DNA of 64,000 nt. Origin: Annona cherimola. Lineage: Eukaryota; Streptophyta; Magnoliopsida; Magnoliales; Annonaceae. Where the stretch lies: positions 5,277,501 through 5,341,500 of the forward strand of contig CM059974.1 in assembly GCA_030490835.1 (NCBI GenBank), read 5' to 3'. The notes under the pieces are model-generated. The model searched no databases. It saw only the letters and a program-made list of their open reading frames with translations, and was not told the origin of the DNA. Both the position numbers and the translations under genes were made by a program. Numbering within the stretch: position 1 is the stretch's first letter; each line of letters opens with the position of its first letter. Positions 45,170-59,700 of the stretch are shown here, piece after piece.

Positions 45170-45470
45170 GGGCCTATTAGGTAATGGAAAAAAATTATAA
45201 AGAAAATTTTTTAAAAAGTGAGAGTAGTGCTATGTAATAAGGGTAATAATTAGGAATAAAAAGAATAGAAATAAAATACATAGTATAATTGGATGAAAAG
45301 AATGTTAAAAATAATGGCATACATGGAGGTAATAATAAAAAACAAAAGGTCGTTATGCAGTTAAAATGTCGTGTTACAATAAATGGGGAGTAAGATGTGG
45401 AGGATTTTAAAAATATATATATTTATTTTTTATTATTTACTTTTCTTTGTTATCAAACGAAGCCTCAATG
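45170..45470. repeat. MITE-like repeat distantly related to family A
   Basis: Starts AAGGGCCTATTAGGTAATGG and ends TATCAAACGAAGCCT, with an AT-rich interior including GGAATAAAAAGAATAGAAAT. The ends are only weakly inverted. No coding capacity. Confidence 0.4.
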
Positions 45471-45705
45471 GCTAGGGCTTGTTAACAAGTTACACTACAT
45501 GAAAACTATATCTGGGATTCGGGTAAATATTTTTGACTCCCAACCAAGAACAAAATCAAAGGCCTTAATATAACACACTCATATCAGAATCAGTTAGAAC
45601 TACCGGACCTCGGCAGCGACCTAAGCACCAACAAACAGTTGTTGTTCCAACTTCTTTGGGGAAAAAGACAATAAATAAGACAGGTAAAACACATGAAAAG
45701 GGAAA

Positions 45706-48700
45706 TTATGCGAGTTTCATGTTATTTAAAATAGCAGCAACCAAAGGAAGTTTGCTAGGGGCCTTGTGCTTGAATTCTTTCAATATTGCAGTGGCTGCAA
45801 GAGATTGCATTTCCAAGCCTTCTTTCTCTTCCTTGTTCCGACCTCTTGTTAGCTGACTAATTGCAAAGCCACACTGAAGAGATTCATTTGCATCGTTAGC
45901 TTTCTTGCAGCATGAGGGTAATAGTTAAACAAAATGAATACGACAAAAATAACGCATCATCCTGTTTGGCTATTTGCACACCAAACAACTCAAGTATGTA
46001 TCAAGCCTCATTTGGGGTGGCGTTCATTGCACAACTTCTGTGGAGGAGAATTTGGATAAGTGATTTTAAGGGAAGCGATAATTAGGAGCTTCCACCATAC
46101 ACTCTTCTAAGCACCAATTTTCCCTTAAAATACGGGAAAGAGCGTAAACGACACACCACCCAGCCAAAGAATAATCAAAATATTGTGGTGCAAACTCCTT
46201 CAAAGGCGGAACCAAGCAGATCCTTAAGAATAATTCCCAGAATTTTTATGGTTTCCCCTGAACTACACTGATCAGCTACATGTGATTTGTTCTAATTTCC
46301 GTAGCTTGTGCAAATCGTTCCCAGTTAAAATTTAAGCTCAAGGCCTACTGCATAATAGAATCAAATGAAAGCAAAATGTACCAGAGCCTGAACTAGACAG
46401 GACGGGAATCCTGTTAAGTCAATTTCATTCCTCAGGTGTGTACCCAGTGCACGAGTGTCCTATAAGGTTATTGAGAGGGCTACGTATATACACTGGGCCT
46501 TACCCTCATTTCCTGGACAAGTGGTTCGATAGGCAAATTTAGACAACCTAAGGCAAACAAAGAAAGCCTTACTGTTGAGACAAATGACACCTTTACCCCA
46601 ATCAATCATAAAGACTACAAACTGGCACTAAACAAGGGAGAAAAACCAGAAAATAAGGGAAGAATGCAGTTAGATCTCACCAGGCATATACCAAAAAGAG
46701 CTTTGGTATTTTTGCCACCACTCAGATCAATGGTAGATGCATAGTACTTCCTAGCTGTAAGAAGATTGTCCAGGCCACCAAGAGTATAGAGCACCTATTA
46801 AGTAAAAAAGAACATGGAAGGTTCAGACAAGATGAAAGGCAAGAAGAAATGTGTACAGTATGAATATTGACTGCAACATACGTGCTCAATACACATTGTT
46901 CGGTCCTATCCCTTCATTACCCAAAAAAAAAAGACTGATTTTTTCATCATGGGAGCCATGCTGTTAATCTAATAACAGTTAACACTGCATTTAGAGTGTA
47001 TAGATGTCTGTGTGCATGAAATAAGCCAATAGAGGATAGTGGCAAGGCAAGATGAAAGACAACAATTTTAACAATAAAGTAGGGCTCACTGTCCTGCAAA
47101 AAAAAGTAGGGCTCGCTAAGCTTAAGTTAAGAATAATTCCATACAGGCATCGAAATCAAATGAAACAAGGAACTTACCTCAGCATACGCTAAATGATACA
47201 GGGGAACTGTTGGTTGGTATAATAGCAGTTCCTCATAGCAAAAAGCTGCCTGCTTATACCTAATTACAGAAGGTGAGGAAAAAGAAAAATAAGAAGAACA
47301 AACAATACAAGATGTATGAAAACTATTCACTGAATGACTGACTAACTTCTTCCTTATTTCCGTCAAAGCCAAATGAAATAAGGTAGCCTTAAGGAGCAGA
47401 AAAAAGGAATTAGGTGTACAAGTTCTCACATTTGTAAAGAAATGTAAATTTCAGCAAGTTCTCTCCAGGCATCATGATCTGCCATAAATCTAAAATAAAT
47501 TTCAAGTACTTCAGAGATAACAGTGTGAGCAGAATGAGAAGACACGCAAAGAAAACATAAAGAAATATTTACGTTTCTAGGTATTTGTTAAGTGAATCAA
47601 TGGCACCCGATAGATTTCCCTGTGCCTTCGCCATAGCAACCTTTCTCTTGTGGATTACCTAAAAGAGATGGATGGACGTGTTGCATTTTTCTTGCTGTCT
47701 TGAGTAAGAGAGAGAGAAGGGGGGAAAAAAAGAAAAGAAAAAGAAAAAAAAGGATGCACATTCACTTAAAGACATGATTTTACTTGATCATGGGGGTTGT
47801 CTTCAAGAAGGCGTGAGTAAACAGCATCTGCATCTGCCCATGATCCCTCTGCTTCCAACAACATAGCCTCTAACCTACCTATTTATTTCCCATTAACAGT
47901 TTAGTAACCAGAAGTGCTGTGCATAAATGACAAGGTGTTGAAGTGCCCAACAGCTCACACATCCATACTGAAATAGCTTGTTTTAATCTCAGCTGATGAA
48001 CTTACCAACCCTCAAACTGTCTGGAAACTTCTTGCTGAGAATACTTATATAATCCTACGGCCACAAAAAAAAAAAAAGAAGGACAAATAAAAAAAATAAA
48101 AATCCCAAGTTTGGATCAACTTTAATTTTGAGATTATCACATACAACTGTTTGAACAATACAAAACAATTGAAGATCCAAGGATTGATAAACAGAAACCC
48201 ATAATATGATGTCAACGAAATTCTCAATGACATGTACATAATTCATAGATGGGCAAACATGGAGCAGGGGGCGCCCTTGAAATTTTGAAAATTATAATAC
48301 TCCCTTGAAAATGTGAAAAATATTTCCAAAAGCATAGTTTATTTTTATGATCTTACGATGTTCCCCCAAAAACCAAAAAGAAGACCAACAATCCTGGCAC
48401 TACTGTGCATAATGACACTTAATAGCAGGACCAGGCTGATCTCCCCCGCCCCACAAAAAAAGGAGCAATAAAAAAAAACGCACCTTTGCCTCAACAAGAT
48501 ACTGACAATCCAAAGCTGCAATTGCCACCTGCTCATAAAGAGTCCATTCTAAACAAAGAAACCATTTTTAGCATAAGTCACTTGTGGTCAACAAATCTAC
48601 ATAAAGTTAGTTGCATCTATTTAATCGAAACAGATTTAGAATGAACGTCTTAGCAAATTGATCTATCAGCGAAACCAGAATTTCAAGGTTGGGTTAGGGT

Positions 48701-49399
48701 GGCTCGAACTAGGGCTAAGCTTCTAAAAATTGATTTGATCCAACCTAACGTACGCCGTGGTACACTGATTTGACTATGCAGACATATGAAATTTCTTCTC
48801 CTGGAGCGCACGGTGAATGTGCATAATAGCATATAAATCCATACGCACTTAATTTTCATATATAAAACGGCCTCAATCGGCCCAGCTCAGTGGCAATATA
48901 GCAGCGGATAAGCCCTAATTAATCACCTGGGCAACTTATCTGCCCCCGAAATTCGGATGACTACAGTTTCAAATCTATATTGTGGCCTTCGGATCAGCAG
49001 CTAATTTAGTGGAGTTGACCATGAGGCTGAGACCTCGGGCATCAAGGATGATGGAAACAGTATGAAGATACACAATTCCAGAAAGTGATCGGAAAAGACA
49101 GGAAAGAATCTAACGATTTGGGATTTTTTCTATTCTAATTGTCCCAGGCGACAAGTCAAAAAAGGAAGAATAAAAAGATGAAAGAAAAAGGAAGAAGAAC
49201 CTTCGTTGCCGAGGCGGGATCGGGCCTTCGGATCTTTCAAGATGGAGAGACCGATCTTGAAGACCTTGTCGGAGCGGCGAGCCTTGAGCTTCCGTACGAG
49301 GCAGAGGTAGTCCCAGGCCCCTCCTCCTCCATTCTCGACCTGGTTCTCTAGGCTGTTGAGCTGCCTTTCCTCGGCGGCTGCCACCAGGCCCACCACCAT
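45706..49399 (-). CDS. EMC2: ER membrane protein complex subunit 2 (TPR protein), 9 exons, 305 aa
   Basis: Minus-strand exons: 49399-49201, 48548-48484, 48054-48006, 47878-47784, 47658-47573, 47489-47430, 47259-47178, 46794-46681, 45873-45706 (918 nt, all GT-AG, phases consistent). The start MVVGLVAAAEERQLNSLENQ is chosen over in-frame upstream Met codons because the conserved protein begins here. Family marks: LENQVENGGGGAWDYLCLVR, EWTLYEQVAIAALDCQYL, DADAVYSRLLEDNPHDQ, VAMAKAQGNLSGAIDSLNKY, AWRELAEIYISLQMYKQAAF, and the tail KLPLVAAILNNMKLA. TPR repeats occupy roughly residues 85-240. EMC2 is a cytosolic scaffold subunit of the EMC, which inserts membrane proteins into the ER. Its neighbour downstream on the same strand is the PUS7-like gene. 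Confidence 0.93.
46404..46520 (-). repeat. Au-like SINE remnant in EMC2 intron 8
   Basis: Read on the minus strand it contains ACTCGTGCACTGGGTACAC, close to the 3' core that I recall for plant Au-type SINEs (CTCGTGCACTGGG). A similar core is present at about 57700. Ends not defined. Confidence 0.35.
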
Positions 49400-50745
49400 A
49401 TTTCTACTTGCCAAGCGAAAAAGCGACCGAGATCGTTTTCTTATAAGCAGAACGAAATTCAAGCAGGTGGGCGGGCAGCACAGCAGGCAGATAGAGCCCA
49501 GGCGAGTGTACCACGCCGCCTGGATTATCTCCTTGCGAGTATATTCCTCGACACGCGCCTCGACACGCGCGAAATCGTCCGTCCGCGTCCGGACTCCGGA
49601 AGACGCAACGGAAACCCGGGAAAAGTACAAATTGAAAAATTTTAAAAGAAAAAATTAGGGGAATAATGTGGTATATTAATAATTAGAGTGAATAGAATGA
49701 AGTTAAATTAAAAAAGAATATAATATTAGAATTTTGAGAAATATTAAAATATGGAATGGTAATAGAAATAATTTAATAATTTGTTAAAATCTCAAATCCT
49801 ATTAAAAACTGGGTAAAATAAAGAGTAAAATTTCTTTTTTATTTTTACCTTCTGCAAAACGCACTACCGACAAAAAGAAGCAGCGTTTAGATAATTTTCT
49901 CAGCGCTTTTTATTATTTTGCTGTCATTACGTAATTTCCTAATATTCAAACGGTGAAAATTTTATTACGGGACCGACACATGTATAAACAAGTAATAAAT
50001 ATATATTTTTATGATCACTTGCTAGTCACCCGATTTAATGTGACCGTATAGTAACCCGACACTTGAATAAAATAAATATAAATAAGAAGATAGCAGGTGG
50101 TATTCAAAAATACAAATAATTGTAAAAAAAATATTCGAAAAAATCAAAATGTTACTATAATTGGGATATTATCCCATGTCTGTTTAAATGACATTTTTAC
50201 ACCGGTAGACCTAAACCTTGCAATCAGAAAAAATGGGAAAAAATGGATTTGAAATATTAAGAAATGATATAACACAATAGGAATTAAATAACAAATTTAA
50301 AGTAAAATGATTAAAAATAGGGAACGAAAATACAGATAACACTTAAAAATTAGAACCAGCGAAGGGATAATCCCATTGCTCAAGTCCTCAAAGAAGATTT
50401 AGGTTGTAAGATAATAAAATTTAAAAAACGTTGAAAAATAGAATTATTAAATAATTAAACATCAAATCATATTTAATGTGCAAGGGGAAAGGTGAAAAAG
50501 AACGAAAAATCTTCTTCCTCCCTGGATACCAATGAATCACATCATGCATGATCCGCCGTTACGAATATTGATTGAAGGTGGGTGAAACATGCAAAATCAA
50601 AAGCTTACGGGTTAAAATGTAAATTAATGAAGCCCTAGGGTTATCATTGTAAAATTTCCGCCAACTTCCTGCTAATTTCCCACCCTCAAGCCGTCGGCTC
50701 CTGCTCCGGCTCTCCCGCCATTCGGACAATTTAGCTGCTGCGTTC
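49400..50745. other. Divergent intergenic region between EMC2 and the TTC27-like gene
   Basis: The two genes are transcribed away from each other and share this 1.35-kb region. The EMC2-proximal 220 bp are GC-rich, and the frame is open upstream of its Met but not conserved. The middle is AT-rich, with a possible degraded MITE near 49630-49800. The TTC27-like side has a pyrimidine-rich leader before ATG 50746. Confidence 0.5.
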
Positions 50746-53700
50746 ATGGCGAACTCGGAGAGCGATAACTTCAGAGCTCTGGAGCTCCGACTGCTTCGAT
50801 CTTCTCTCCTGCCCCCGAAAACTGCAACGAACTCATCTAAGACCCTTCAAGATCGACCCTCCCAGCTCATTTCTTCAATCGAAAACATCGTCTCATCCAT
50901 CGAGGAAGGAGAATATGCCGCCGCGCTCTCTTCCGACGCAGTCCGCAGTGTCTTCCCATTCGCAGCCTCGTGGGAATTCGAGGACTCAGCGGAATGTGCT
51001 GACCGCTTCTATTGCGAAGTGGAGAAAAGCGTGCAAGTCTTTTTACGGCAGGACGACCCGGAAGCTTGGCTCAGCGTGCTGGCACCTGAGGATTATCCCC
51101 ACCGTTCCGGCAGAGCGCTTCTTGTCTTGTGTATCGGTGTTGCGGCTTTCCTTGCGTTTACGCAGTGCAATATGACCGGGTGAACTTTCTTGGTTTCGTT
51201 TACCAGCTTCAAGAAGGGCGCTTTCTTACTCAAATTTGTGCCTATTGCCATTGTTTTCAGGCCTGTCGAGGAATTCCCACTGTTTCCTCTGCCATTTACG
51301 CGTTCGAAAGGAGATAAGACTGCCACTGGAAGTGGAGAGTGGGAAATGTGGGCGCGTAAGCAGCTCATGTCCAGTGGGTCCGACTTGCTTGGGAAGTTTT
51401 CACATTTGCAGGTACTGTTGTTGTTGTTTTTTTTTTTTTTTTGGGGTTCACGGCTATATTTTTATTTTTTATCAGATGGCAATAATGATGACTGATGACT
51501 CATGATGATTCATATCATAATTCATTCACTTATTATTTTTAAAAAATTCGTTTCCTCTCTGGTTTTGCTAATGTTGATAATGCGATGGTTAATACTTCTT
51601 TTATGTGATACTTGCAATTAAGATGGTGATTGACATGCCTAGAGCTCAGAGAGGGGCACAACAATCTGTTTGTATGAGATGTTTTTTCTAGATCCTCATT
51701 TAAAAGTGACTTGTCAGCTTGTAGGAAATTTTTTGATGAAACATTAAATTATTTAGGTGTTTCATATTGTCACCTTATGTTACATATTCTGAGTGGAAGT
51801 GTGCATGGCCCCATACCCATGGTATTTGCTGAGATTTAAAAGAGAGATTGCAGAGATGATGGAGTTGGGAAGGGTTTAAGATGGAAACCTGAGAATAACT
51901 AATAAAACAAAGTAGATTGTACCTTCTTCAATTCACTTTTTAACTGGAAGCCATTTTAACTTGGAAGCAAAAGTTTCAGGCCAAATGCCTTACAGATAAA
52001 ACTACAACTTAGAAAAGCAAGTTTTATTTTATTTATTATTTACTTTAAAATCAAGCTGTCTATATGCTGGTACACAGATTAACAACAGGAAGCAAGGGAA
52101 GGAGTTCATAAGCTAGTACTGAACCAGCTCTTTAGGTTTTCTATAAAGTCGGGCACTAGCAGTTCATAATTTAGTATCGAAATGGCTCTTTTAAGTGTTC
52201 TAGAAAGCATTGGACAACCCGCTCATTGTGATTTATTGTTTCTGTCTGTTATTTTTTCCTTTCACATGTGTTCTGACCTCTCTTCTCTTCTTCTTCTAAT
52301 TTATTTTTCATTTTCATTTTCTTGCAGTATATTGTTTATGCAAAGATGTTGCTGGTCAAGGTCAAAGACTTATCTGCAGAGGAAAATAATCATTATTTAA
52401 CTGGCACAAGGACAATTTGGTGGTGGTTGTGTAGACTTATCCTTCTTCAACAAAGAATTTTAGATGAGCATTTGTCTTCATTATATGATCTATTGCGAGT
52501 GTTGGCAAAAGAAACTTTACATCATTTTGCTAATTTGGAAGAAGTAGTGAGTTATTGGGGGACAATCTTGTATGATGGAGAAGCATCAGCCATTATGTCA
52601 ATGGCTTATCTAGAAGCAGGGTTGGTAGAACATGCTTATGGTCATTCCGATTCATCAAGGTAAGATTAACTCTGCATTCTCTATGTGTAAGAAATGCTTT
52701 TGAAGAATTAAACTTATCAGAATAAAACTGTTTGGACAAGGATATGCTGGTGATGATGATGACAACTACCAGGATTCTTTAGGGCTTAGGTTCCATTTGG
52801 CAGCAGAGGCTAAGGTTATTGTTATTATTATTACTACTACTTTTAATTCAAGATAATCGTTTTATATTCAAAACCATTTACTTTGAATAAATAAGTGTTC
52901 TCCGATCATCTCTCTATTGATAGAATGCTCGTGTTTCAACCTTGAATAAATAACCATCAACTAAGTGATCACATTAAATCATTTTGCTCTTCTTTATCCT
53001 TCTCTCTCTGCTGCACTCCCTGTTGGCCCCACTGCTGCTTCTAAGGCTCTTATACCTTTTTGTTGTTCTGCTATTCAGTTTTATAAACTAAACAGTGAAC
53101 TTAAGGCCCATTAAGCATACAGTTATAATGATTTTTTTTCAAATTGTGAAAACACATATTGAAAGCATATCTACCTGTTCTGCTGGACTGCAAAGGATCA
53201 CTTTGTGTACCTTGTCTAGATGCCCAACTGCAGTGGAGCCACTTGGTAGCAACTTTAGAACCACACAATGCCAACATGGTTCATGCACACTATTTATGTT
53301 ATATGAGAAACAACTTAATCAGCATCAAGTATAAAATTTCCAGTTAAAACAGTCATGTTTTTTTTTTTTTTTTTAAAAAAAAGGCCTATAGAGAATGCTG
53401 TAAATCAATCCGACTCTTGGATGAAATAACCCAGATAGCCTAGCACTCCTATATTACTTCAAAAATCGTCAAGGAAACTGTCTAGAACACGTCAATCTGT
53501 GCCCTCACAGATCGCATTAACGCTTAATCATGACGCAAGCCATCAGAAGAAGAAAGTCCACTGGTACAGTCCACCAGTACAAGATGCTCATGAAAAATCT
53601 ACTGATGTCCAATTTCCTTTCTCTACTTGTCCTTCTTTCTTACGTGTACCATGTCACAAAAATCATAATAATTAACTCATTTATCACGCTCACTGTTTCC

Positions 53701-56700
53701 TTTAATACCATCAGATCTCTCTTCCTCCCTCCTATCTATGCTTGTGATGGAAATTTTTAAATAACAAAGAGGTGAAAATATTCTCATAAGTTGAGTCTTA
53801 CCCTCTCCAGGTCCTATATTAGTGAGAACCTTGTTTGTTGTGTATACTTTAGTTAGTTTGCCTTTGTGTGCATAACATGGACATGGTATGTATCTCTACT
53901 TTCTTAGATTTTGATGGATAATATTTTCCTAATGTTTCTTTTTTATTTCCTTCCATTTTATTTCCTAGGATATATTTCAACCATGCTGAAGAGACATCTG
54001 GACTGCATCTTTCTCTCACTGGTGCACTTGGTTTCCGGACTGTCCATCAGGTATCTTTCTGTTTTTTAATGTTTTTTTAATTTTATAATTTGAATTTGGT
54101 AGTTGAATAGTTGGAAAGCAATGTCTTTACTCTCAGTTTTATGCTTTACTGTAGACAGAGGCAAAGGCTCAAATGGTGCTGGTTGCTAATGCAGCTAAGG
54201 AGAAGAGTAGCAATAAAGGTGTTAATGGAAGTTCTGCACTCCAGGGATGTAGTCCTCCCTTTGGAAAAGATAAAATGGTCACTCTTCCTGCTAAGGAACA
54301 CGAGAATTGTGACATACTGAGGACTCCTAAGCTAGTAGAAACTGAGAAAGATGTTGGAATGGATTCAAATGCTGTTCAAAATTGCGGTAGTGCTAATATG
54401 ACTTTGGACGGTATCCAACAGGCAGTAATCCTGGCACAATGCCTTTTTACTAAAAAGAACAACCCAGATGATGAGCTACAAGGTTGGCTGCCGGATATTT
54501 TATAATAATAAATGTGTTATCTTTTTATTGTCTTTTGATTAGTTCTTATTCTTTTTTAACTTTTTTCCAGCCTTGAACATGCATCAAATCTGTTACTTGA
54601 CATTTCTGAGTTAAACGAAGGAGCTTCTTTTATTTGTACTTTTCATATTTAGTGATCTAGCGATCTCATGATCAGCGTATTCGTTCATTTTAAGAAGAAT
54701 TTCATTTTTTTCTGTTGAAGGGAACACTTTGTTTAGAAGAATCAATATAAGTAAAATGTGAGAATTGTACCTTTCCTTCTGTGGCCTAGAGATTAAGGGC
54801 CTATTTATTTGGATGAGAATGTGGGATAGAAAACTATTGTTGTGTATTGGGAATAGGAATAGTTGGTTATTATTTTTTGGGAATGAGAAAAGTGTTTTTG
54901 AGAAATGGGAGATTCCACCTCATGCTCATCCCATCTCCATCCCATCCAAGTTGTGAATAGGCCCTTAGGTCTTGCACTGAGTTATGGACCTTACTTCCAG
55001 GTTTAGGCTAATAGGCTTTGTGCATATGCTAAATCGGAAGGACGTTCACATCAGTTTTGTTAGATAATGTGATCAGTTGTTGCAAACTTTCTTTTGTTAG
55101 ATAATGTGATCAATTGTTTCAAACTCTCTTACTTCTCAATTCCTGAATTGCTGCATTACCCTGTTTTAGCACTTTGATCATTTACTTCTGCTTTAGAGTT
55201 TGTCATTTCTGCACCAGATCATTGCAAAATGAGTCAACAGTACTTCATAATGAGTCTTTTGATATATTATCAGCTGTTTAGGTTCCGTCTGGTTGTTATG
55301 TATAGAGTATAATTGTATTTTCTTAATGTTCTTATGAATGGTGATGCTATTGATATCTATCCCATATTTACTCAATGCATTTCCTTTTACTGTAGGGTGG
55401 CAGATGGCTCCATTCATTGAGGCTGTTGATAGTCAACAGCTATCTTACTTTATTGTAAGTAATTTTTTCTGTATTTTTTATGGTAAGATTTTTTCAGTAT
55501 TTTTAATCTGTTGTCACGTTCAATTAATCTGAATCTCACAATTAGCATTATTTTCTTGGAATGCAACTGGTTGCATTGACATTGCTGACGGTTTTTTGGT
55601 GCAAATGCAACCAGTTGCTTTTTATTTGTTAAAATACTTTTTTTCCATCTAAACCATTTATATTAATTATGCTCATGTATTATCTATGATGCCAAAATCA
55701 CTGTTGTTTGAAACTTTCATATGTTATGTATTCATTTCCAAAATTTATAGTTGTATATTCACTCAAATTTTTACAAAAAGTTTTCAAATCATTCTGCTTA
55801 GGGTAACCTACTGGGGTTTTAACAATTGCTTACAGGTAGTTTTGACAATTCCTATACAATATGTTTAGAGTGGGTTGGCACAATTGCTTTTCAATTAGTC
55901 AATTATTTTGACAATTATTTCTGTATAAGATTAGGTGCTTTTGCAACATTCTGCGCATTCATTGGGAATCTACTCGTAGTCGCACAAAGGAGCGAGCCCT
56001 GACAATGTTGGACGAGTTGGTAAGTTTTTCTGCTTTTTGTGTAGCCACTCTGCTAGGGTGCTACATATCAATGAATGATCAACTGCTTTAAACCTCTGGC
56101 TCATGGGCTTTGTTTTGCATCTTATCTAATATTATTAGAAGCCACTGACTTTATTCCATTAGATGCCTCAATATTTGGTATTGTTTTGCATATGACAGGT
56201 CCAGGGTGTTTATGGAACTTCTCCTGGAGCAGCCCACAGGATACATTTTGCATATGCAGTTTATATTCCTTCCATTCCCGGATTGCGGAAGTATAGCTCT
56301 TCCTATCTCCTCTAGATCAAACTAGGGAATGATTCAATACATACCTATGTATTGAATCATTTCCCATCAAACTCTTGTACAATATTTTGTTCTTTGCAAT
56401 TTTTTAAGCTTCTGTTTGTTTTTTCTATCCTTTATTTTCTTTCATGTAGTCCTTGACATGATGTTAACCTCTCTTTTACTCTTTTTTTTCTGGTATCTAC
56501 AGAGAATATGGAGAACTTTTAGTGAGTTGTGGTATGATTGGAGAAGCACTTAAAATTTTTGAAGACCTTGAGTTGTGGGATAATCTCATTAATTGTTATT
56601 GGTAATATGCTAATCAGTATTTTTATTGTGTATTTCATTTCTCATAATTTGTGGTGGTTTGTTGAAAATGGTACCCCTTGACAGCCTACTAGGAAAGAAG

Positions 56701-59700
56701 TCAGCAGCTGTTGACCTTATAAAGTCACGGTTACGTGATATGCCCAATGATCCTAGGTTATGGTAAGAGATATTTGTTTTATATTCTGTTCCCTTGATTT
56801 GATTTCCCTCTCCATTTCTATGGTACAAATGTGCTGTTATCATTAAAATATTTCTTTTTATTTGTAGCAAAACCATATAAAAAGTTAATATTTATCATTT
56901 ACGCTGTTGTTACAACCAAACTTAGCCTGCCTGTTTGATTGATTCAAGCTAGTCCAGTTTGATCTAGTTGACAACTCTTAATATTTTCAATCCGATATCA
57001 ACTTTTTAAATTCTTATTATAATCAATCCAATAAAAGAAAATTATACAGTGCCACAAATTAGTCCAAGATCTATGCATTTAAATTGAGATCTGTGGTCTA
57101 AGCTTTCAAACTTACACGGTATTATCCTTTTATTTTATTATTTTTTTAAAATATCATAGTCAAAGATCTGTGCACTTATATTGAAATCTATGGTTTAAGC
57201 TTTCAAACTTACATGGTATTATCCTCGTTAAAAAACAAAAAAAAATTGTACCCATCAATTTGGTTGAACTTGAACCAGACAGTAAACCGGGGTGGACCAT
57301 GAGCTAGATACTGGTTCAAACTTGGCCTGCTTTTAATAGCCTTAATGATGATTGGCCAACACATTGTGTTAGCTGGACAGTTGCTTTGGGCAAGATGCTT
57401 CTTATTTTCTCAAAATGATACAACTTTCTACTCATCGAACTGAATACTAACACCTTTTATAAAATGGTAGAAAACCAACTAATTAGCTGCAGCTCATACT
57501 TTCCCATTCTTCGTACCGCTGTCAATCTGAGTTAGATACACACACACACACACACACCCCATTTTGATAACTTAACCAAGTAATTGCTATGTCGCTTGCA
57601 TCCCTAGTATCATGGTTTTGAGTCTTGCAAACACCCCCTTAACAAAATGGAAGTATGTTTGCATGCATCTCCTTGTCTTTTGACTCTGCATCGGTGGGAG
57701 CCTCATGCACTAGGTTCGCCCCTTGTAAGGAACAAGGATGGTTATATGTTGTAGTTCTCCCATGAGCATGGTATTTTCTTGGCTAGTCAACCTCTCTCTG
57801 CCCAAATAACTTTCTCCCAATTCGAAGTCGCAGATAACAAAGTTTGAGAAAATGGCTGAATGCCCTTTCTTTGTTGATGTTTCCTTTAAATAAGAATTGT
57901 TGTACAACCTATTTTAGGCAAGAAAATATTTAAAGCAATTACACTAATTACTGCTAATCTAATTTTAGGTAAGAATATATATAGCTATTACACAAATTAT
58001 GATAGATTAGAATCTTCAAATCTCAGCCATGATTTCTGCATGATTGACAGCCCACAAATCTCTTAGCAATTGACAGCCCAGCCATGATTTCTGCATGATT
58101 TCTGCCATAATCTTAGGATTTCTGCCATAAACTGACAGCCCACAATCTCTGCCATTGATATCCCCCCTCAAATTGATGCTGGATGATCAGAAAGCATCAA
58201 TTTGGTAACCAGAAAATGATGTCGTTGTCGTGAGAGGGCTTTAGTAAATACATCAGCAGTCTGTTGATCAGTGGTGATGTGAGGTAGAGAAATGACATGG
58301 GCATCATATGCTTCACGAATAGAGTGACAATCCACTTCTATGTGCTTGGTGCGCTCGTGAAACACTGGGTTAGCTGTAATTTGGATAGCACTAGTATTAT
58401 CCGCATGAAGCGGAGTAGGTTCCATTTGAGGAAACCCAAGCTCACCCAATAGACCTCGAAGCCAAACAATCTCAGAACATGCAGAGGACATAGCACGATA
58501 CTCAGACTCAGTGGAGGATTTCGACACCCGATCTTGTTTCTTGCTTTTCCAAGAGACAAGAGAGTTGCCAAGGAACATGCACCAGCCAGTAATGGAACGT
58601 TGAGTATCAGAACAACCAGCCCAGTCAGCATCACTATATGCAATCAAGTGAATAGGAGAATCCACAGGAAAGAAAAGACCGCGAGTAGAAGTGCCTTGCA
58701 AATAGCGAACAATGCGACGAACAGCAGCCAAGTGAAGGTGCCGAGGAGCCTGCATAAATTGACTAACTTGTTGGACAGCAAAAGAAATGTCAGGCCGAGT
58801 AATAGTTAGATAATTCAAGCTCCCCACTAAACGTCTATATAATGAGGGATCAGGTAAAAAATCACCCTCATCATGACGATATTTAACATTCACTTCTAAG
58901 GGAGTATCAACAGATCGACCATCGTGAAGACCAGCTAATGTAATTATCTACCGAATGTATTTATGCTGATTTAAGAAAAGACCAGCCGCTGTAGAGTTCA
59001 CTTCAAGGCCTAAAAAATAGCGTAGAGGACCTAGGTCCTTCATATGAAAAGAGCTTTGAAGGCGCTGTTGAAGCTGAGAAATCAATTCAGAGTCGGTCCC
59101 TGTAATAATGATATCATCAACATATACTAGGAGCAAAACAATTCCTTTAGGAGTCTTGCAAAGAAACAAAGAGGAATCATATTGACTTTGAACAAAAGCG
59201 AAGCTAATAAGCGTGGATCGAAACTTATCAAACCAAGCGCGTGGAGCCTGCTTTAAACCATAGAGTGACTTTTTTAGTTTACAGACATCAGAAGAGGGTG
59301 TAGAAAATAACCCAGGTGGTGGAGTCATATAAATTGCTTCCTTAAGATCCCCATGTAAAAAGGCATTCTTAACATCCATTTGTCGTAATGACCAACCCTT
59401 GGAAGTAGCAATAGCTAGAACAAGTCACACTGTCGTCATTTTGGCCACCGGTGCAAATGTCTCTTCATAATCAACTCCATACTCTTGTCGATTTCCGAGT
59501 GCTACCAACCTTGCTTTGTATCGATCAAGTGACCCATCAGATCTCAGTTTAATAGAATATACCCATTTACAACCAATGGGTTTAATACCAGTAGGACATG
59601 GAACAATAGCCCAAGTATGATTCTCTTGAAGAGCCTGAAGTTCTTCTTGCATAGCTTTCTCCCAACATACATGTTTAGTGGCTTGAGAATAAGAGGTAGG

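Larger units (their letters stand above)
44337..45705. other. Intergenic: PUS7-like 5' region, MITEs and EMC2 3' flank
   Basis: Holds the upstream region of the PUS7-like gene (minus strand), two family A-related repeats and, next to 45706, the 3' flank of the EMC2 gene. No separate gene is supported. Confidence 0.5.

Noticed and set aside
49400..49630. Upstream in-frame Met codons for EMC2
   Set aside because: The added sequence is Arg-rich and unlike the conserved EMC2 N-terminus, which begins close to 49399.
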